A stretch of 64,000 bases of DNA from a bacterium. GTDB lineage: Bacteria; Chloroflexota; Dehalococcoidia; Tepidiformales; Tepidiformaceae. Positions 8,213 to 15,933 of the stretch are shown one piece after another. The notes beneath the pieces were generated by a model. It made no database searches. It had not been told where the DNA came from and saw nothing but the letters and a program-made list of their open reading frames with translations. Location: the NCBI GenBank assembly GCA_003577245.1, contig QEVS01000007.1:1-64000 (forward strand). The letters are read 5' to 3'. A program made the position numbers and the translations under genes. How positions within the stretch are numbered: position 1 is the first letter of the stretch; each line of letters starts with the position of its first letter.

Positions 8213-8875
8213 CTAGAGGACGTAGCCCTTCCCCCGGATGGTCTCAATGAGCTGTTCGCCGAAGCCTTCGTTGAGCTTGCGGCGCAGGTTGTTCATGTGA
8301 ACCTTTACGGTCTGCGTGAAGGGGTTGGCGTGTTCGTCCCAGATGTGCTCGAGGAGCTCCTCCTGGGGCACGGCCCGGCCTTCGTTTCGAGCCAGGTAGT
8401 AGAGGAGGGAGAACTCCTTGGGCGTGAGGTGGATCTCCTTCCCCTCACGCCGGGCCCGGTTCGTGTTCGGGTCGAGTTCCAGCCCGCGCGTGTTCAGCAC
8501 CGGCTCCCGAAGGCCTCCCTCGCGGCGTGTGACCGCGCGGATGCGGGCGGCCAGCTCGCTGAAGGCAAACGGCTTCACCAGGTAGTCATCGGCGCCGGTG
8601 TCGAGGCCTTCGATGCGGTCCCGGATGCCGCTCCGGGCAGTCAACATAATGATGCCGCCGGCATATCGGTCTTCACGCAGTCGGCGGCAGACCTCGACGC
8701 CGTCCACCCTGGGCAGGTTGAGGTCCAGGCAGATGACGTCGTAGGTGTTGACCGTGGCCTTTTCAAGGGCCTCGGCGCCATCAAAGGCTGTATCGACCGC
8801 GTAGCCGAGCTTGATCAGGCCGCGCTCGATGGCGCTGGCGATCGGCTCTTCATCTTCGACAACGAGAACGCGCAT
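8213..8875 (-). CDS. OmpR/PhoB-family response regulator
   Basis: A 220-residue transcription regulator controlled by the kinase encoded 7 bases downstream. The receiver domain is intact: acidic pocket EDEE at 7-10, phospho-acceptor Asp51 in ICLDLNLP, Thr79 in MLTA and Lys101 in DDYLVKPF. The C-terminal winged helix (about 128-220) has the PhoB-type wing HLTPKEFSLLYYL, the recognition helix TVKVHMNNLRRKL and the closing hairpin IRGKGYVL. It ends flush with the last conserved residues. The gene is first in a two-gene operon; a weak AAGGGG lies 11 nt before the ATG. Its regulon cannot be told from the window. Confidence 0.93.
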   Translation of the reverse strand: MRVLVVEDEEPIASAIERGLIKLGYAVDTAFDGAEALEKATVNTYDVICLDLNLPRVDGVEVCRRLREDRYAGGIIMLTARSGIRDRIEGLDTGADDYLVKPFAFSELAARIRAVTRREGGLREPVLNTRGLELDPNTNRARREGKEIHLTPKEFSLLYYLARNEGRAVPQEELLEHIWDEHANPFTQTVKVHMNNLRRKLNEGFGEQLIETIRGKGYVL

Positions 8876-8952
8876 GCTGATGCGCCCCTTCCCGGGTGAT
8901 TGCTGATTCCAGCGTAGCCTGTCCCGGGCGCAACGAAGGTAAAGGACGCTCC

Positions 8953-10311
8953 TCAGACCGCTGTTTGCACGAGCGGTGGCTCAACCTCCACAGGCGCCTG
9001 GACAACGTGCTCAAGGGTCACCTCGCGAGTGTTGTCAGCCTTGAGCTGGCGGATCAGGAACTCGAACTTGTCCTGGAGGGCGCGGTTGAACTCGCCGCGC
9101 ACCTCGGCCGGAAGGTCCCACGTCTGCTGCTTGAAGGGGCCCCAGAGCTTCTTCCGCGTCTTGTAGAAGAACTGGACGTCGGTTTCGCCCTCGCTGCGCT
9201 CGTTGGCGAAGTTGCCGTCCGCGAATCTCTGCATCTCGTGGAGCAGTGCGGCCGGGAAGCGGGCGTGGTCCATGATGAGGTTCTGGAAGCCCGTCGCGAG
9301 GTGAATCTCCGCGGTCTCCACGGCCGGGAAGCGGTGGAAGAGCTCGTCGGGCAGTGTGCTCGCCCCGTGCTGAACCGCCCCTCCCATGCCGTAGCGCTCG
9401 CGGCCAACCTTCGAAAGCTGCTCCAGCGTGTCGAAGTCGATGGCGACCTTCGCGATTGTGCCATCGGGCAACGGAATACCGCCATGACTGGTGCCCGTCT
9501 GGACGCTGACCTTGGCCAGGCCCGTGAAGCCGGGACCAACAATGTCCCGGAAGCCGTCGACATAACAGATCAGCTCTTCGACGGTGCTGTTGTGTTTGCC
9601 CACCTCACCGATCTCACCGCCAATCGAGATCGTGACGCCGGCAGGCTCAATCTCCCGGATAAGCTTCGCGAGGCGCGCGGTGAGCTTTGCGTTGGGGGCC
9701 TGCTGCTCGGCGACCCGGTCGTAGCTGAGGTCGACCAGTGTGGAGGCATCGATGTCGATACAGTAGAACTGGGCCGCGACCGCCTTCCGAATGAGGTCCT
9801 CAAGCGCGCGTGATTCGCCCTCCGGGTCGGTGGCGAACTTCTTCGCGTTCGCCTGGAAGTGGTCGCCCTGGATGAACACGGGTCCCTGGTAGCCTTCGGC
9901 AATGGCGGCTCCGAGGACCACGGCCGCGATCTCGGCCGGTTCCTGGAATGTGTAGCCCATCTCCGAGCGCGCAAGCTCGAAGATGGTGACAGCGCCATCG
10001 GTCGCCTTGATGGCACGAAAGAGAGCGCGCGACATGTCGTAGGCCATACCGCGGATGTTGACGGCGGGCGCGGTGAAGCCGGACACCTCGCCACGGCCTC
10101 TCGCGGCGTATAGCCCCCAGATGGAGGATGAGACGGCCCCAAGCTGCGGAGCGGCGGCGTGGATGGCGTAGCGGGCGAGCGGCTGTTCCGCCGGGGAGCC
10201 AAAGACGGCGAGGCGGACGATTTCATCGATGTGTTCGCGCACGGCGCCCGCATCGCGGAGCTTCGCGCGCGCTCCGGAGGTGTCGAGGGCAGCGGCGAGG
10301 TACTGGTTCAT
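8953..10311 (-). CDS. fba: class II fructose-bisphosphate aldolase
   Basis: A 452-residue class II (zinc-dependent) aldolase, cleaving or forming fructose 1,6-bisphosphate in glycolysis and gluconeogenesis. Metal and active-site regions are visible: FIQGDHFQ with His151, GGEIGEVGKHN (231-241) and GTSHGG with His276. The protein is about 100 residues longer than E. coli FbaA, with an extended N-terminus and a C-terminal helical tail, as in some long class II aldolases; tagatose-bisphosphate specificity cannot be excluded. Two ATG codons are possible: 10320 and 10311. I chose 10311 because TAGAAT, a good -10 box, ends 7 nt before it and overlaps the upstream ATG, matching the leaderless pattern seen elsewhere here. 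Confidence 0.9.
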   Translation of the reverse strand: MNQYLAAALDTSGARAKLRDAGAVREHIDEIVRLAVFGSPAEQPLARYAIHAAAPQLGAVSSSIWGLYAARGRGEVSGFTAPAVNIRGMAYDMSRALFRAIKATDGAVTIFELARSEMGYTFQEPAEIAAVVLGAAIAEGYQGPVFIQGDHFQANAKKFATDPEGESRALEDLIRKAVAAQFYCIDIDASTLVDLSYDRVAEQQAPNAKLTARLAKLIREIEPAGVTISIGGEIGEVGKHNSTVEELICYVDGFRDIVGPGFTGLAKVSVQTGTSHGGIPLPDGTIAKVAIDFDTLEQLSKVGRERYGMGGAVQHGASTLPDELFHRFPAVETAEIHLATGFQNLIMDHARFPAALLHEMQRFADGNFANERSEGETDVQFFYKTRKKLWGPFKQQTWDLPAEVRGEFNRALQDKFEFLIRQLKADNTREVTLEHVVQAPVEVEPPLVQTAV

Positions 10312-10318
10312 GGCCAGC

Positions 10319-10324
10319 ATTCTA
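10319..10324 (-). promoter_or_regulatory. -10 box of a probable leaderless fba promoter
   Basis: The minus strand reads TAGAAT 7 nt before the ATG at 10311. The box overlaps an alternative upstream ATG, which argues that the downstream start is the one used from this promoter. Confidence 0.4.
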
Positions 10325-10345
10325 CCACCGGCCCGGCAACGGAAA

Positions 10346-10368
10346 GGCCCGCCTGTGAAAGGCGGGCC
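10346..10368 (-). terminator. terminator-like hairpin after the pseudo-receiver regulator gene
   Basis: A 9-bp GC-rich stem (10346-10354 with 10360-10368, loop GTGAA) lies just past the stop of the regulator gene on the minus strand. It is followed by TTTCCG, a short U-run. It separates that gene from fba. Confidence 0.6.
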
Positions 10369-10400
10369 CTCGATGTGCTGAGAGCGGTTTCCGGGGCCTG

Positions 10401-11183
10401 TCAGGCCGCCTGGGCGGCGCGATCGGCTCGCCTTAGACCCCGGCGCTCGAGCATGTAGCCAAAGCCGCGCACGTTGACGATGTAGCTCGGCTCGCTGGGG
10501 TCGGCCTCGATCTTGCGGCGAATGCGGCGGATGTAGACCTTGACGATCTCCTGGGCCTCGCGGTCGGAATAAGTGTAATCCTGCACTGCCCGGAGGATTT
10601 CGACGGGGCTAACGACCTTGCCGGCGTTGCGGGCCAGGTACGCCAGGATCTTGAACTCGGTGGGCGTGAGCGGAATCACTTCGTCTTCGCGTTGTGCCTG
10701 GCAGCGGTCGAAGTCGAGGACGAGGTCGCGAACGGTCACAGTGGCCGGGCCCTCTTCCACGGCTGCGGGAGCCGGGTTGCGGCGGCGCGCCATGGCGGCG
10801 AGCTGGGCGGTCACGACCTCCACCCCGTCGGTGTCGCGCACGCAGACATCGGCGCCGGCGTCGAGGGCGGCGGCAAGCCCCGCCGCATGTGGACCGGGGG
10901 CAATGACCATGACTGCGCTATGGCTCACCCGCGAAACGGAACGCACAAGCGAGATATCGGATTCGAGGCGCGGATCGATGGCGAGCACCACGAGGTCGGG
11001 GTCGAACTGGGTGACCAGCCGTTCGGTTTCGCGGTCATGCGGCCGTTCGGTGGTGGTGAAGCCGTTGCGGGCAAGCGCGGGCAACACGTCGGAGGAGCGG
11101 TACTCCCTGGTGTGGGTTACAAACGCTACTGCGTTGCGAAAGTCGTCTTCGTGCCGTTCAGCCATTTCCTGCACATCCCCCAT
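10401..11183 (-). CDS. OmpR-type winged-helix regulator with degenerate receiver
   Basis: A 260-residue protein with a PhoB-type DNA-binding domain (about 148-250: PLTPTEFKILAYLARN, VKVYIRRIRRKIEAD, VRGFGYMLE) behind a receiver-like domain. The receiver lacks the phosphorylation machinery: no acidic pair after the first strand (AVAFVTHTRE), Ala68 where the phospho-acceptor Asp should be (PDLVVLAIDP), and no Lys in the GADVCVRDTD segment. It probably works without phosphorylation, perhaps by ligand binding or constitutive dimerisation. The start is uncertain among a TTG at 11222, ATG 11183 and ATG 11165; I use 11183. A terminator-like hairpin follows. No kinase is adjacent. Confidence 0.82.
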   Translation of the reverse strand: MGDVQEMAERHEDDFRNAVAFVTHTREYRSSDVLPALARNGFTTTERPHDRETERLVTQFDPDLVVLAIDPRLESDISLVRSVSRVSHSAVMVIAPGPHAAGLAAALDAGADVCVRDTDGVEVVTAQLAAMARRRNPAPAAVEEGPATVTVRDLVLDFDRCQAQREDEVIPLTPTEFKILAYLARNAGKVVSPVEILRAVQDYTYSDREAQEIVKVYIRRIRRKIEADPSEPSYIVNVRGFGYMLERRGLRRADRAAQAA

Positions 11184-11311
11184 CTCGGTGACTGCTCCGC
11201 CAGGTTCATTGCCCGGAGGCAACCGCTCGTGCTATTCCGGTCGGGCGCCTGGACTTCTGGGTGAGCACCCAGACGCACTTCGTGTCAAGAGAATGTTCGG
11301 CAGATTTCTCA

Positions 11312-11324
11312 ACCCTAATAGGGT
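11312..11324. repeat. perfect inverted repeat ACCCTA-A-TAGGGT
   Basis: A 13-bp perfect palindrome with a single central base, about 130 bases upstream of the pseudo-receiver regulator start in a non-coding stretch. Size and position fit an operator, possibly autoregulatory, but no second copy was seen. A TTGACA on the minus strand lies nearby (11288-11283) without a convincing -10. Confidence 0.35.
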
Positions 11325-11415
11325 CCAGGGCACGAATGGTGTCTGCGCTGTGATGCTGCAACGCGATTGCCACCCTGGTGGATGGTCCGTGAGCACGGCC
11401 GGCGCGTGTCGTGCA

Positions 11416-11446
11416 AACTGCCCGGCGCAAGGCGCACCGGGCAGTT
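11416..11446 (-). terminator. terminator-like hairpin after the sigma factor gene
   Basis: AACTGCCCGG (11416-11425) pairs with CCGGGCAGTT (11437-11446) around an 11-nt loop, 28 bases past the sigma factor stop. On the minus strand only TTT-GC follows, so the U-tract is weak. Confidence 0.5.
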
Positions 11447-11473
11447 GTGCCATGGGATTGCGGTGGGGCTGGC

Positions 11474-12274
11474 TCAGGCGGCTTCGCGGAGCAGGGCCCG
11501 GCGCAGGCGTTTGACCGCCTGCGCGTGGAGCTGGCTGACCCGGGTCTCTGAAACAGAAAGGACGAGCGAGATGTCCTTCATCGTCAGATGTTCGACATAA
11601 TACAGTGCTATCACAAGCCGCTCCCGCTCAGGGAGGGTCTGGACCGCGCGGGCGAGCTCCTGGTGAAGCTCTTTCTCCTCGAAGCCACGGGTGAAGTCGA
11701 TGTCCTCGTCCGAAGTTGGCATCTCGGCGGCCGGGAACGAGTCGCCGGCATCGTCTTTGTCGAGAATGCGGTCGAGGGAGATGGTGACCCAGCGGGCGTT
11801 GGCGGAAGCGTCGCGGAACTGGGAGATGGAGATCCCCATATGTTCGGCCGTTTCCTGTTCGCTCGGGGTGCGGCCAAGGCTTGTCTCGAGCTCGCCCTGG
11901 GCGCGCTGAACTTCGCGGGCCTTCTGGCGCATGGTGCGGCTCAGGCGGTCCATGCGGCGGAAGGCGTCGATCATCGAGCCGCGGATGCGCCGGACGGCGT
12001 AGGCGTGGAAGTTGGTGCCCTTGCTGGGGTCGTACCTTCTTACCGCTTCGACCAGCCCGCAGGTGCCATAGCCAACGGCGTCCTCGAATTCGAGCAGCCC
12101 GGGGATCTCCAGCGGGAGAGAGCGTGCCACGCGCCGGACAAGGGGCGCGTACTGCATCACCAGCTGTTGCTGCTCCTCGAGGGAGAGGCGCTGCCCGGTG
12201 TCGACAGCTTCATCGCCCGGGTTGCCGGCCGGGGCGTTTTCGGTGGTTCCAGGACTTTGCGACGGCTCGTACAT
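11474..12274 (-). CDS. RNA polymerase sigma factor, FliA/WhiG (sigma-28) type
   Basis: A 266-residue group 3 sigma-70 protein. After a low-complexity N-terminal tail come region 2 (LVMQYAPLVRRVARSL; LLEFEDAVGYGTCGLVEAVRRYDP; NFHAYAVRRIRGSMIDAFRR), region 3 (QRAQGELETSLGRTPSEQE) and region 4 (TLPERERLVIALYYVEHLTM; SVSETRVSQLHAQAVKRL). The FHAYAVRRIRGSMIDAFR stretch is the signature of the FliA/SigD/WhiG class. No flagellar genes are present in the window, so a WhiG-like or other developmental or envelope role is as likely as motility. The ATG at 12274 follows GGGGGT at 9-10 nt; the frame stays open further upstream but without conserved residues. It is divergent from a beta-propeller gene. Confidence 0.92.
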   Translation of the reverse strand: MYEPSQSPGTTENAPAGNPGDEAVDTGQRLSLEEQQQLVMQYAPLVRRVARSLPLEIPGLLEFEDAVGYGTCGLVEAVRRYDPSKGTNFHAYAVRRIRGSMIDAFRRMDRLSRTMRQKAREVQRAQGELETSLGRTPSEQETAEHMGISISQFRDASANARWVTISLDRILDKDDAGDSFPAAEMPTSDEDIDFTRGFEEKELHQELARAVQTLPERERLVIALYYVEHLTMKDISLVLSVSETRVSQLHAQAVKRLRRALLREAA

Positions 12275-12366
12275 TTTGGCTTGACCCCCAAGGGACCCCT
12301 CACGGCAACCCCTCTGCTTGGTTGTCGTGGGGACTGGCTCCATGTTTCAGGGCCAGCGGGTGACAG

Positions 12367-12398
12367 AACAACGCAGGACCGGTGACGCCTGCGTTGTT
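12367..12398. promoter_or_regulatory. 11-bp perfect inverted repeat in the sigma factor upstream region
   Basis: AACAACGCAGG (12367-12377) and CCTGCGTTGTT (12388-12398) are exact reverse complements with a 10-base spacer. The element lies about 93 bases upstream of the sigma factor and 160 bases upstream of the divergent propeller gene. It has no U-tract, so it is more likely an operator or a 5'-leader stem than a terminator. Confidence 0.45.
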
Positions 12399-12486
12399 GT
12401 TCGGTAACAGGGGCAGACATAAGGGTTTTCCCGCAGGCGAGGAACCGAGCCCCGGACGTCCTCCAGCTTGTGGAACACACATAACT

Positions 12487-12494
12487 GATATAGT
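12487..12494 (+). promoter_or_regulatory. extended -10 promoter for the beta-propeller gene
   Basis: TGATATAGT (from 12486) is an extended -10 element, TATAGT at 12489-12494 preceded by TG. A TTGTGG lies 15 bp upstream. It would give a leader of about 55 nt. Confidence 0.4.
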
Positions 12495-12557
12495 GCGAAG
12501 TTTCCAATTACAGAGAACGGCGGCGCTGACCACTGCTGGAGCTGTCGTGTAACGTTG

Positions 12558-13784
12558 ATGGCCGCAGGGCGCATCGGCGCACGCGGAAAGAAGAAGGCGG
12601 ACAGTCAGGTGGCCACGGGAGTTCCGATTATCGTCTCAGAGCGCAGCGGCGCGATCGCGGTACGGCGGCGCACCGTTTCAGGCGAGTGGGAGCGCAGCCT
12701 GGTCACACCGGCGGCCGTGTGGCCCGTGCTGAATCCTGCGCGTGACGCGGTGGCTGTTTCCGTCGTTGCCCAGGAGGGCGAGTTCCTCCGCAGCAACATC
12801 GAGCTCTTTGCCCTCGACGGAACCCACCTGCGCACTCTGCACCAGACGCCCAGGGGTGTGGGGCCGGTGATCGCGCCGCGAATCCCCCACTACGCGGCGT
12901 GGTCGCCGCGGGGCGATGTTCTCAGTTATGTAGCACAAAGCAGCTATGGGCTGACGCTGTTCCTGAGCGAGATAGACGGCGCCTTCGTATCGGACCCGAT
13001 CATCAACGGGGCGCCCATATTCAGCGCCTGGTGCCCCGACAACAACTTCCTGGGCGTGCACGCAGGCGATGAACTGGCCGTTATCGAGGTCGAAGGCAGC
13101 CGCACGACCGCAAATGTCGCCGAGCGCGCTGTCGGTTTCCGCACGCCCGCCTTCAGCAGCGACGCGAACATCATGGCCTACGCGGTCCCCGCGGAGCCCG
13201 GCGTGGCCATCATGCGGGCGCACTTCCAGGGAACCGGCGGGCGCGAGGTGCATCGCCTGCCCGGCGGCGTGGCGATGGCGTTCAGGCCGGGCACGTGCGA
13301 GCTGACAGTGGCATTGACCCGGCAGCCCGACAGCGGCGTTTTCGACGAGCTCTGGTCCATCGACATGGCCGGCGAGGCCGCCGGCGCACGCTTGCTATGG
13401 CGAGGGCCGCTGGTGGCGTTCTTCTGGGCCCCTCAAGGCGACCGGATGGTAGCGATTGTCCCAACCCACACCGGGGACGGGCGCTTCTCCGCATGGGCGC
13501 TCGACGCCGAGGGGCAGTTTGCCGGGGCCACGGAGCCGTTCGTGCCGTCCGTTGACTATCGCACGGTCCTCGGGTTCTTCGATCAGTTCGCCACCTCACA
13601 CCACCTGTGGTCTCCCGATGGCGAAGGTTTCCTGCTCGCCGGGAGACTCCCCGGCGATGCCGTCTCCGCTGCCTTCGGTGACCCTGTAGGGGATTATGTC
13701 ATGCTATGGGAGGCGCGCCGGGGCGCCCCGGTGGAGGTGGTGGGACCCGGCGACGTTGCCTTCTTCCCGCCTCCGCAGCAGTGA
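12558..13784 (+). CDS. cytoplasmic beta-propeller (TolB/WD40-like) protein of unknown role
   Basis: A 408-residue protein with repeated strands of the form SPRGDVLSYVAQ, CPDNNFLGVHAGDELAVIE, SSDANIMAYAVPAE, WAPQGDRMVAIVP and SPDGEGFLLAGRLPGD, the SPDG-type turns typical of TolB and WD40-like propellers. Roughly six blades can be traced. No signal peptide or membrane segment is present (the N-terminus is basic), so unlike TolB it is probably cytoplasmic. Propellers usually act as interaction platforms; no catalytic residues are evident. It is divergent from the sigma factor gene with a shared 283-base regulatory region, which makes a link to that regulon worth testing. The ATG at 12558 is preferred over a TTG directly before it. 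Confidence 0.72.
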   Translation: MAAGRIGARGKKKADSQVATGVPIIVSERSGAIAVRRRTVSGEWERSLVTPAAVWPVLNPARDAVAVSVVAQEGEFLRSNIELFALDGTHLRTLHQTPRGVGPVIAPRIPHYAAWSPRGDVLSYVAQSSYGLTLFLSEIDGAFVSDPIINGAPIFSAWCPDNNFLGVHAGDELAVIEVEGSRTTANVAERAVGFRTPAFSSDANIMAYAVPAEPGVAIMRAHFQGTGGREVHRLPGGVAMAFRPGTCELTVALTRQPDSGVFDELWSIDMAGEAAGARLLWRGPLVAFFWAPQGDRMVAIVPTHTGDGRFSAWALDAEGQFAGATEPFVPSVDYRTVLGFFDQFATSHHLWSPDGEGFLLAGRLPGDAVSAAFGDPVGDYVMLWEARRGAPVEVVGPGDVAFFPPPQQ

Positions 13785-13918
13785 AGAGGGCCGGCCCGGT
13801 TCGCGCCGCCGTAAACGCCCGGTAAGCCTGCAAATTGCTGGGTCAAATGCGCTGACGCTACACTCGGAGCATCCCCCCGGTCCGGCAAGCGCCGGGGCAC
13901 AAGGCGGCCCCCACACCT

Positions 13919-15244
13919 ATGGACTTTCCGCGCCAAGAACGAGTCGAACCAGGGATTGCCGAGCGCGCCACGCGTGGCGCTGTGGTTGTTTTCCTGTTGC
14001 TCGCGATCATGCTCCTGGCCTTTGCCCTTGGCTGGGGTGTAAAGGACCTGCGCACGGATGACGCCGCCCCGAAGGCGTCCGCGTCTGCTGATGGCGGCTC
14101 AAGCCAGGCCGGGAGCAGCTCGACCTCCGCCGTGGTCGACGAGATCTGCAGCGTCCTCCGTGCACAGCATGTGGACGGCGCCCTCATCACCGATGAGATG
14201 TGCCGGGAGGCGGCCATAAACGGGGTTGTGACGTCGCTCAACGACCCTCACACGGCCTATATCACCCCGGAGGAGATGGAGGGCCCGGGGCTGGACATGG
14301 GTTCCACGTACCAGGGGATTGGCGCCAGCGTCTCCGATGCCACCGGGCAGGTGCAGATAGTGGCTCCCTTCCGCGATTCGCCGGCTGAAAAGGCGGGCAT
14401 CAGGCCGGGCGATATCGTTCTCGAAGTTGACGGGGACCTCACCGATGGCTGGTCCGATTCCGAGGCGGTGAAGCGCATCCGCGGCAAGGCCGGGACACCG
14501 GTGACCCTGAAGGTCAAGCACACGGATGGGACAACCGAGACGGTCACGATCACGAGGGGCGACATCCCCATCACGAGCGTCTACACCGAGCCGAACCTGG
14601 AGATCATCCCCGGCGAGAGCGGGACGCTGCTGGTCGACCGCGACGGCAAGGAAGCCGCGGACATCGCCTACATCGCGATTTCGCAGTTCCACGACAACAC
14701 CATCAACGAGCTGCGCCAGGCCGCGAAGGGACTTGAAGGGAAGGGGTACAAGGGGCTGATCCTTGACCTCCGCTCAAACCCCGGCGGCCTCCTCAGCTCA
14801 GTTGTGGCTGTGGCTGACGAGTTCCTTGATGGGGGCACGATCATCACCGAGGTCGACGCGGCCGGGAAGAGCAAGTCGTGGACCGCGAAGTCCGGAGGAG
14901 CATTGGCCAAGCTGCCGATCGTGGTTATCCAGGACCAGGCGAGCGCGAGCGCTTCGGAGGTGCTGGCAGCAGCCCTCCGCGATAACGGCCGCGCGAAGAT
15001 CGTGGGCACCCGCAGCTTTGGCAAGGGTACGGTCAACCAGCTGATCGAGATCAAGAACTGCAACGACCCCGCCGGGTGCGGGGCGATGTACGTCGCAGTT
15101 GGGCGCTGGCTCACCCCGAAGAACGACCAGATCGAGGGCCTGGGCGTGAAGCCCGACATCGAGGTGGAGATGACCCGCGACGACTACGTCGACAAGGGCG
15201 ACGTCCAGGTGTTCCAGGCCATCGATACGCTGCGCGGGAAGTAG
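13919..15244 (+). CDS. ctpA: S41-family C-terminal processing peptidase
   Basis: A 441-residue membrane-anchored serine protease of the tail-specific (CtpA/Prc) family. One N-terminal transmembrane helix (about 20-40) is followed by an extracytoplasmic linker, a PDZ domain (about 125-205, with GIRPGDIVLEVDG) and the S41 catalytic core. The Ser-Lys dyad is visible as the serine cluster ASASASEVL (342-346) and Lys369 in SFGKGTVNQ. A two-cysteine insertion (NCNDPAGCG) follows and may form a disulfide outside the membrane. Such proteases trim or degrade envelope proteins from the C-terminus. smpB follows 88 bases downstream; no ribosome binding site is apparent before the ATG. Confidence 0.92.
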   Translation: MDFPRQERVEPGIAERATRGAVVVFLLLAIMLLAFALGWGVKDLRTDDAAPKASASADGGSSQAGSSSTSAVVDEICSVLRAQHVDGALITDEMCREAAINGVVTSLNDPHTAYITPEEMEGPGLDMGSTYQGIGASVSDATGQVQIVAPFRDSPAEKAGIRPGDIVLEVDGDLTDGWSDSEAVKRIRGKAGTPVTLKVKHTDGTTETVTITRGDIPITSVYTEPNLEIIPGESGTLLVDRDGKEAADIAYIAISQFHDNTINELRQAAKGLEGKGYKGLILDLRSNPGGLLSSVVAVADEFLDGGTIITEVDAAGKSKSWTAKSGGALAKLPIVVIQDQASASASEVLAAALRDNGRAKIVGTRSFGKGTVNQLIEIKNCNDPAGCGAMYVAVGRWLTPKNDQIEGLGVKPDIEVEMTRDDYVDKGDVQVFQAIDTLRGK

Positions 15245-15332
15245 CCGCCGGCGCTACACTGGAACAGCAGCTCCGCGGCCCCGGCAGCGCGTCTCGTTTC
15301 GCCCGGGCCGCTTCGCACCGCCCGTACGCACT

Positions 15333-15785
15333 ATGAGCGATTCCACCATTGCCCAGAACAGGCGAGCGCGCCACGACTACGACATCCTCGAACGCTTCGA
15401 GGCGGGCATCGTGCTGACCGGGACCGAGATAAAGTCGGTGCGCGAGCACCGCGTGCAGCTGGTAGGGGCCTACGCGCGCATCCGCGACGATGAGGCATGG
15501 CTCCAGGATATGCACATCGCGCCCTATTCCCACGCCGGGTACTCCCACCACGACCCGCGCCGCGACCGCAAGCTGCTCCTCCACAGGAAGGAGATCCGGC
15601 GCGTCCGCGAACTGCTGGAGGAGAAAGGGCTGACGCTCATTCCCCTTTCGCTCTACCTCAAGCGCGGGAAAGCAAAGGTGGAGCTGGGCGTGGCGCGCGG
15701 GCGCAAGCACCATGACCGGCGCGAAGCCATCAAAGAGCGCGAACAGTCGCGCGAGATAGCGCGGGCGGTGCGGCGGAGCGCGTAG
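15333..15785 (+). CDS. smpB: SsrA-binding protein SmpB
   Basis: A 150-residue RNA-binding protein that carries tmRNA into stalled ribosomes. The conserved SmpB elements are all present: QNRRARHDYDILERFEAGIV at the N-terminus, LTGTEIKSVRE, the core AYARIRDDEAWLQDMHIAPY, the RKLLLHRKEIRRV helix and the basic C-terminal tail (RGRKHHDRREAIKERE) that mimics mRNA in the decoding centre. Length is normal. The tmRNA gene itself is in the same window at 5464-5819, so both partners are accounted for. A TACACT box lies about 80 bases upstream; the ATG lacks a clear ribosome binding site. Confidence 0.97.
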   Translation: MSDSTIAQNRRARHDYDILERFEAGIVLTGTEIKSVREHRVQLVGAYARIRDDEAWLQDMHIAPYSHAGYSHHDPRRDRKLLLHRKEIRRVRELLEEKGLTLIPLSLYLKRGKAKVELGVARGRKHHDRREAIKEREQSREIARAVRRSA

Positions 15786-15795
15786 CTTTCTGCCC

Positions 15796-15824
15796 TTGAC
15801 CACGCGGCGGACGAACCATACGTT
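15796..15824 (+). promoter_or_regulatory. sigma-70-like promoter of dxs
   Basis: TTGACC (15796-15801), a 17-bp spacer and TACGTT (15819-15824) form a reasonable sigma-70 promoter directly after smpB. The dxs leader would be about 100 nt. Confidence 0.4.
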
Positions 15825-15933
15825 GATCGTTAGCCCCCTGAGTTGAGTTGCCGCGACCTTCACCGGTAAGCCGCCACACTGCGCATTGACACCGTCTGTG
15901 GCGAACTGATCGCGGCGAGACAAGGACTTTTCG

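Noticed and set aside
11283-11288. TTGACA on the minus strand as a complete promoter for the pseudo-receiver regulator
   Set aside because: The hexamer is a perfect -35 but no acceptable -10 lies 16-18 bp downstream.
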